Source: Symbiodinium natans (Eukaryota; Sar; Dinophyceae; Suessiales; Symbiodiniaceae). From it: 32,500 nucleotides of DNA. This document shows positions 29,450 through 32,500 of the stretch, piece by piece. Below the pieces are notes generated by a model that saw only the letters and a list, made by a program, of their open reading frames with translations, was not told the DNA's origin and searched no databases. The translations under genes were made by a program, and so were the position numbers. The stretch lies in contig CAJNDS010002742.1 in the NCBI GenBank assembly GCA_905221605.1, positions 105,001-137,500 of the forward strand. Direction: 5' to 3'. Every line of letters begins with the position of its first letter. The stretch's first letter is position 1.

Positions 29450-29785
29450 CCAACCTGGGTGTTGAAGAAGGTTTGAACATCCAAAGCCCTTAGCCTTCAT
29501 ATCGCAAAAAAAACCGGTCACATCTCTTGCCCCACACTTCTGCCGAGCAGCAGCGCCGAGCAATAGCGCGTTCTCCGCCGCATGGCTGCCGTCAAATCCC
29601 GTAGAGGAGACTTTAACAATTTGAAGATGGTTTTGGTGGTTACTATGGTATAGTAGAATGCCATCTTTAAAGGACCCTCTGCTTGGTGGCGCCAAGGAAG
29701 GCTTCTGATCGACAACATTGAGATGCATCCTACTTTTGCACGCACGATCTGCCACGAAAGTCCTCTGCACATCTGCTCTTGTGCG
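29450..29785 (-). CDS. Unassigned open frame, coding-like
   Basis: The minus strand is open from a TAG near 29790 to about 29438, with no ATG until Met15 or so. It includes QKPSLAPPSRGSFKDGILLY, then HQNHLQIVKVSSTGFDGSHA and AAARQKCGARDVTGFFCDM. There are no telomere-like repeats within it. It could be a late exon of the gene that starts at 31971. Family not recognised. Confidence 0.4.
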
Positions 29786-30517
29786 CTACAGCAATCTGCC
29801 TGACTGGCTTAAGCCGAAGCTCCGAGGCAATGGCCCAGATTCTAAGCAATCCTAGCAGCAATAGTGACCGTAGCCACAAACTCTAAACCCTAAGCCCGAA
29901 CCCCTAAACCCTAAGAAAACGGTGCAGACACGCACAAGACCCCTTGAGAGGGCCACTGCTCGCGCGGACGATCCCAGGCTGCAGATTCACCTGTCGCTGG
30001 GTTTTCTAAAAATTCTCGACTCCAGAGCTAGGGGTTTGGGGTAGCCAGGGGTATGGGGCTTTAGGCTTTGTGGGGTTTATGGGGTTCATGGGGTTTATGG
30101 GCTTTATGGGGCTTATGGGGCTTACGGGGTTTATGGGGTTTAGGGGTTTGGACTTAAGCCTCCGGCCACACTGATCCAGCTTGGCCCTCGGAGGAATCTG
30201 CCATTAAAGGAGGGTCCCAAAGCTCCCAACTGTGCCGCAATACGGCGCTGGTAGCATTCCCTTATGGTCCCTTTGTGATTATACTATAACAACCCCCAAA
30301 TCCCTATTCTAATTCTTCAGGCCCCTACATTAGGGGTTCGTTAGGGGCCCTTCGGGGTCTGGGCGGTTTTGGGTGTGGGGGGTCTTGGGGGCTTGGGGCT
30401 TGAAGGTGGTGAGGTCATCGAAGCACAGACACCCGAAACCCTAAACCCCAAGGCCGCTTGGGATCTTCCAAGGACATGTAAAGCCCAACGGGGCTACTCC
30501 AATGCTTCTTAAGAATA

Positions 30518-30720
30518 TACATGTGTGTATGTATGGATGGATGTATGTATGTATGTATGTCTACATATATATATATATATATATGTATACATATATACAT
30601 ATATATATATATACATATATGTGTAGACACTAATGCATATAAAAATCTATGTCTATATCTATATCTGTATCTATATCTATATATATATATATATATACAT
30701 ATATATTTGTTTGTATAAAT
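30518..30720. repeat. GTAT/AT/CTATAT microsatellite cluster
   Basis: ATGTATGTATGG, then (AT)n, then ATACATATATAC, then TATCTATATCTGTATC and (AT)n. A shorter similar cluster is at 29283-29345. Confidence 0.93.
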
Positions 30721-30829
30721 ATCTAGGCTTCGGGTAAAGCTTACATGAGGAAACGACGACAAAAAGCAGGTTTAGGCTTTTGGGGTTTGGGGATACGGTT
30801 GCACAAAGAGCCTTCCCCTGAGCGTGTGG

Positions 30830-31971
30830 CTCCGGGCATCTGCGGCAACGGGGTTGGCATGTGCGGGAGCGGTTCCTCACCACCTTTCTTGGGGCGTCGG
30901 CATGTTGGGTTTTCAGGGTTTCGGGGACGGGATCTGGGCATCGGGCCTAGGACAAGGATGAGGGTTTCTGACCTCCAGCCTGACATCGACATGCACTTCC
31001 AGGCCCATCCTGCCACCGCCGGAGATCTCATGGCCATGGACCCCCATTTTTGAAGCCCAGTATACAAGCCCTACGCCCGCCAAACCCTAAACCCTGAACC
31101 CCAACCCCCCCGAAGCCCGCCCTCAATATGTCAAGGCTATGGCAGTTGTGTCAACCCTAACACCTACACTAGCCGGCACCGCACAACTTTGAAAAGGCTC
31201 GAGACAACCTGAATGAAAAGCCCAAAAGACCCCTGAGAGGCCTGTTTTGCCCCAAAAAAAGTTGCAAAAAAAAAGCCCGAATCGAAGCCCACTAAGAGCC
31301 CAATAACTGGACATCAGAAGCCAAAAAACCCTAAACCCTAAACCCTGAACCCTGCGAGGCTGCTCGCCTGGAGGCGAAGGCGATGCCTCCAGCGGCACTC
31401 CCGTCGCGCGGGGCGTCTGGGGATTTCAATTGCGCGGAGCTCTCGGCTTACGGAGGCTCTTGGGGAGATTTGGGGGCTTGGGGTGAGGGTTTCGGCTTTC
31501 GGGTTTAGGCTTTAGGGCCCTATACAGGTTTGGGGGGTTTGGGGATCTAAGGGTTTTCACTCCACCTCCCCCCCTAACGTTGCCTCATCCCCTCATCCCC
31601 TCAACCCATGCGCGGGCTCGCGAAAAAGCAACCAGAAGCGAGACCTTTGGGTGCCTAAAAAAAAGAGGGTGAATACCGTAGAGGCGCTTCCACTTCATCA
31701 ACCTGAACCCGACCACTCTCCAGCAGGGGCATGCGGAACCTTGCCTCCACCACTTCGGCATCGCCCCACGGAAGGCCGTCCTGACACACTCTGGCATTGC
31801 TTCCGTATCCTCGCGCCTTTAAGGTTTAGGGTTTAGGGTTGAGGGTTGAGGGTTTAGGGTTTACTTTGGTTTCGGGCTGCAGTGAGGCTGCATTGCGGCT
31901 TCCTTGAGCAGACTCAGGGTGGGCGTGCGCGAAGGTGCGGTTTTGGGGTTCGCAGTGGCGGGAGCAGACAT
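30830..31971 (-). CDS. Unidentified split gene, 5' part
   Basis: ATG at 31971 reads MSAPATANPKTAPSRTPTL. A GT donor (CTG A, then GTCTGC) joins in phase 1 to exon 31809-31703 (YGSNARVCQDGLPWGDAEVV, then EARFRMPLLESGRVQ). Then phase 0 to 31439-31368 (LRAIEIPRRPARRECRWRHR, then LRLQ), whose GC donor GCGAGC is identical to one in the BolA gene. Then, less surely, 31026-30973 (ISGGGRMGLEVHVDVRLE) and a piece at about 30890-30830 (KGGEEPLPHMPTPLPQM). A telomere-type array (31825-31862) precedes the second exon. The start context is weak (T at -3). Plus-strand frames over 30745-31053 are open too, so the last two exons are tentative. Family not recognised. Confidence 0.52.
31822..31864. repeat. TTTAGGG/TTGAGGG short array
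   Basis: Six or so units (GGTTTAGGGTTTAGGGTTGAGGG..) just upstream (transcript sense) of the acceptor of exon 31809-31703; in the transcript they are CCCTAAA-like. Confidence 0.85.
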
Positions 31972-32099
31972 GTAGAAGCGCCCTCAACCCTAACGTTCTG
32001 TAAGCTGCGAAGCACCGCTCTCATCCGCACCCCTGTTTTTGCTGCTGCTTGCATCAGATGTACGAAGCCAGCTTTCTCACAGACTCTCAAATTGAAGTC

Positions 32100-32240
32100 C
32101 TAATCCTTTCGTGCCGGCTTGAAGAATATCGTGGCAACCGCGCATTTCACGATGACTGCTGCGACTACTAACCCGACCGCTCCCAGATTGAAGTACAGAT
32201 CGTTCCGTGCCTCACTGCCCGAGTCGCTGTCAAATCCTGG
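32100..32240 (-). CDS. C-terminal exon of a tail-anchored membrane protein
   Basis: The minus strand is open from 32240 or slightly above to TAG at 32102-32100: PGFDSDSGSEARNDLYFNLG, then AVGLVVAAVIVKCAVATIFF, then KPARKD. An acidic stretch, one strongly hydrophobic helix of about 20 residues, then a short basic tail: the layout of a C-terminal membrane anchor. The upstream exons are outside, or not seen in, the last 260 bases. An in-frame TGA lies about four codons above 32240, so an acceptor must lie close to there. Family not recognised. Confidence 0.6.
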   Translation of the reverse strand, partial: PGFDSDSGSEARNDLYFNLGAVGLVVAAVIVKCAVATIFFKPARKD

Positions 32241-32500
32241 GCTGCTTGTCACTCAAGGCTTTGCCTTTTTGTTGTTGACATTTTGCCTGTCCTGACACAT
32301 TCTCACGGGCTTAGGGCATGTGAATCGGCGAGGCCATGTTATGAAACGTCAAAACGGTCCTTCAGGGCCACCAGATTCTTGTTTGGACCCAAGCCTTCGA
32401 CTAAAACCCTGACCGTGACACCCTTAGTCCTGAACCTTCAACGCGGAACCCTTCAAAAACCTATCACCAAGATGTCAGCTCGCTGCTTTAGACTTTGGGG

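Noticed and set aside
30200-30310. Possible further inverted-repeat element (GGAGGGTCCCAAAG and GGTCCCTTTG)
   Set aside because: The arms do not match beyond a few bases once aligned.

Overview
This window looks like nuclear DNA of a photosynthetic alveolate, most probably a dinoflagellate. The reasons are: (i) TTTAGGG-type heptamer repeats throughout; (ii) genes split into many small exons whose reading frames join cleanly only if GC-AG and a few GA-AG introns are allowed beside GT-AG; (iii) nearly every supported gene lies on the minus strand, as in a one-directional gene array; (iv) one gene starts with a signal peptide followed by an Ala/Pro-rich transit peptide containing FVAP, as for a plastid with extra membranes. 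A chromerid is the main alternative. There is no rRNA, tRNA, CRISPR array or bacterial operon.

Layout, from high to low coordinates (the direction of transcription): C-terminal exon of a membrane-anchored protein (32240-32100); start and early exons of an unidentified gene (31971 to about 30830); an unassigned open frame near 29.5-29.8 kb; a BolA-family gene in five exons (27968-25807); an LRR-type gene with two frame breaks (25702-23522); an intergenic stretch with one MITE (21-23.5 kb); a divergent actin-like gene (20872 to 19736, or 19454 if spliced); exon-like pieces around 19.2, 18.7 and 17.5 kb; a multi-exon gene (15434 to about 13136); a plastid-targeted membrane protein in about 11 exons (11893-7172); an intergenic stretch with a long TACA microsatellite and hairpins; and an Arg/Ala-rich protein of at least 16 small exons (5981 past the left edge).

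The most striking feature is in the introns. Read in the sense of transcription, many have TTTAGGG-like repeats behind the donor and CCCTAAA-like repeats before the acceptor. The two ends are therefore complementary, and the 3' repeats offer pyrimidines and CTAAA/CTAAC-like branch sites. At least four short inverted-repeat (MITE-like) families also sit in introns or between genes, two of them with recognisable second copies here.

The genes do not form a pathway: they are unrelated housekeeping or unknown genes sharing strand, intron style and repeats. Exon models are read by eye from frame, splice sites and continuity; no alignment or transcript supports them.
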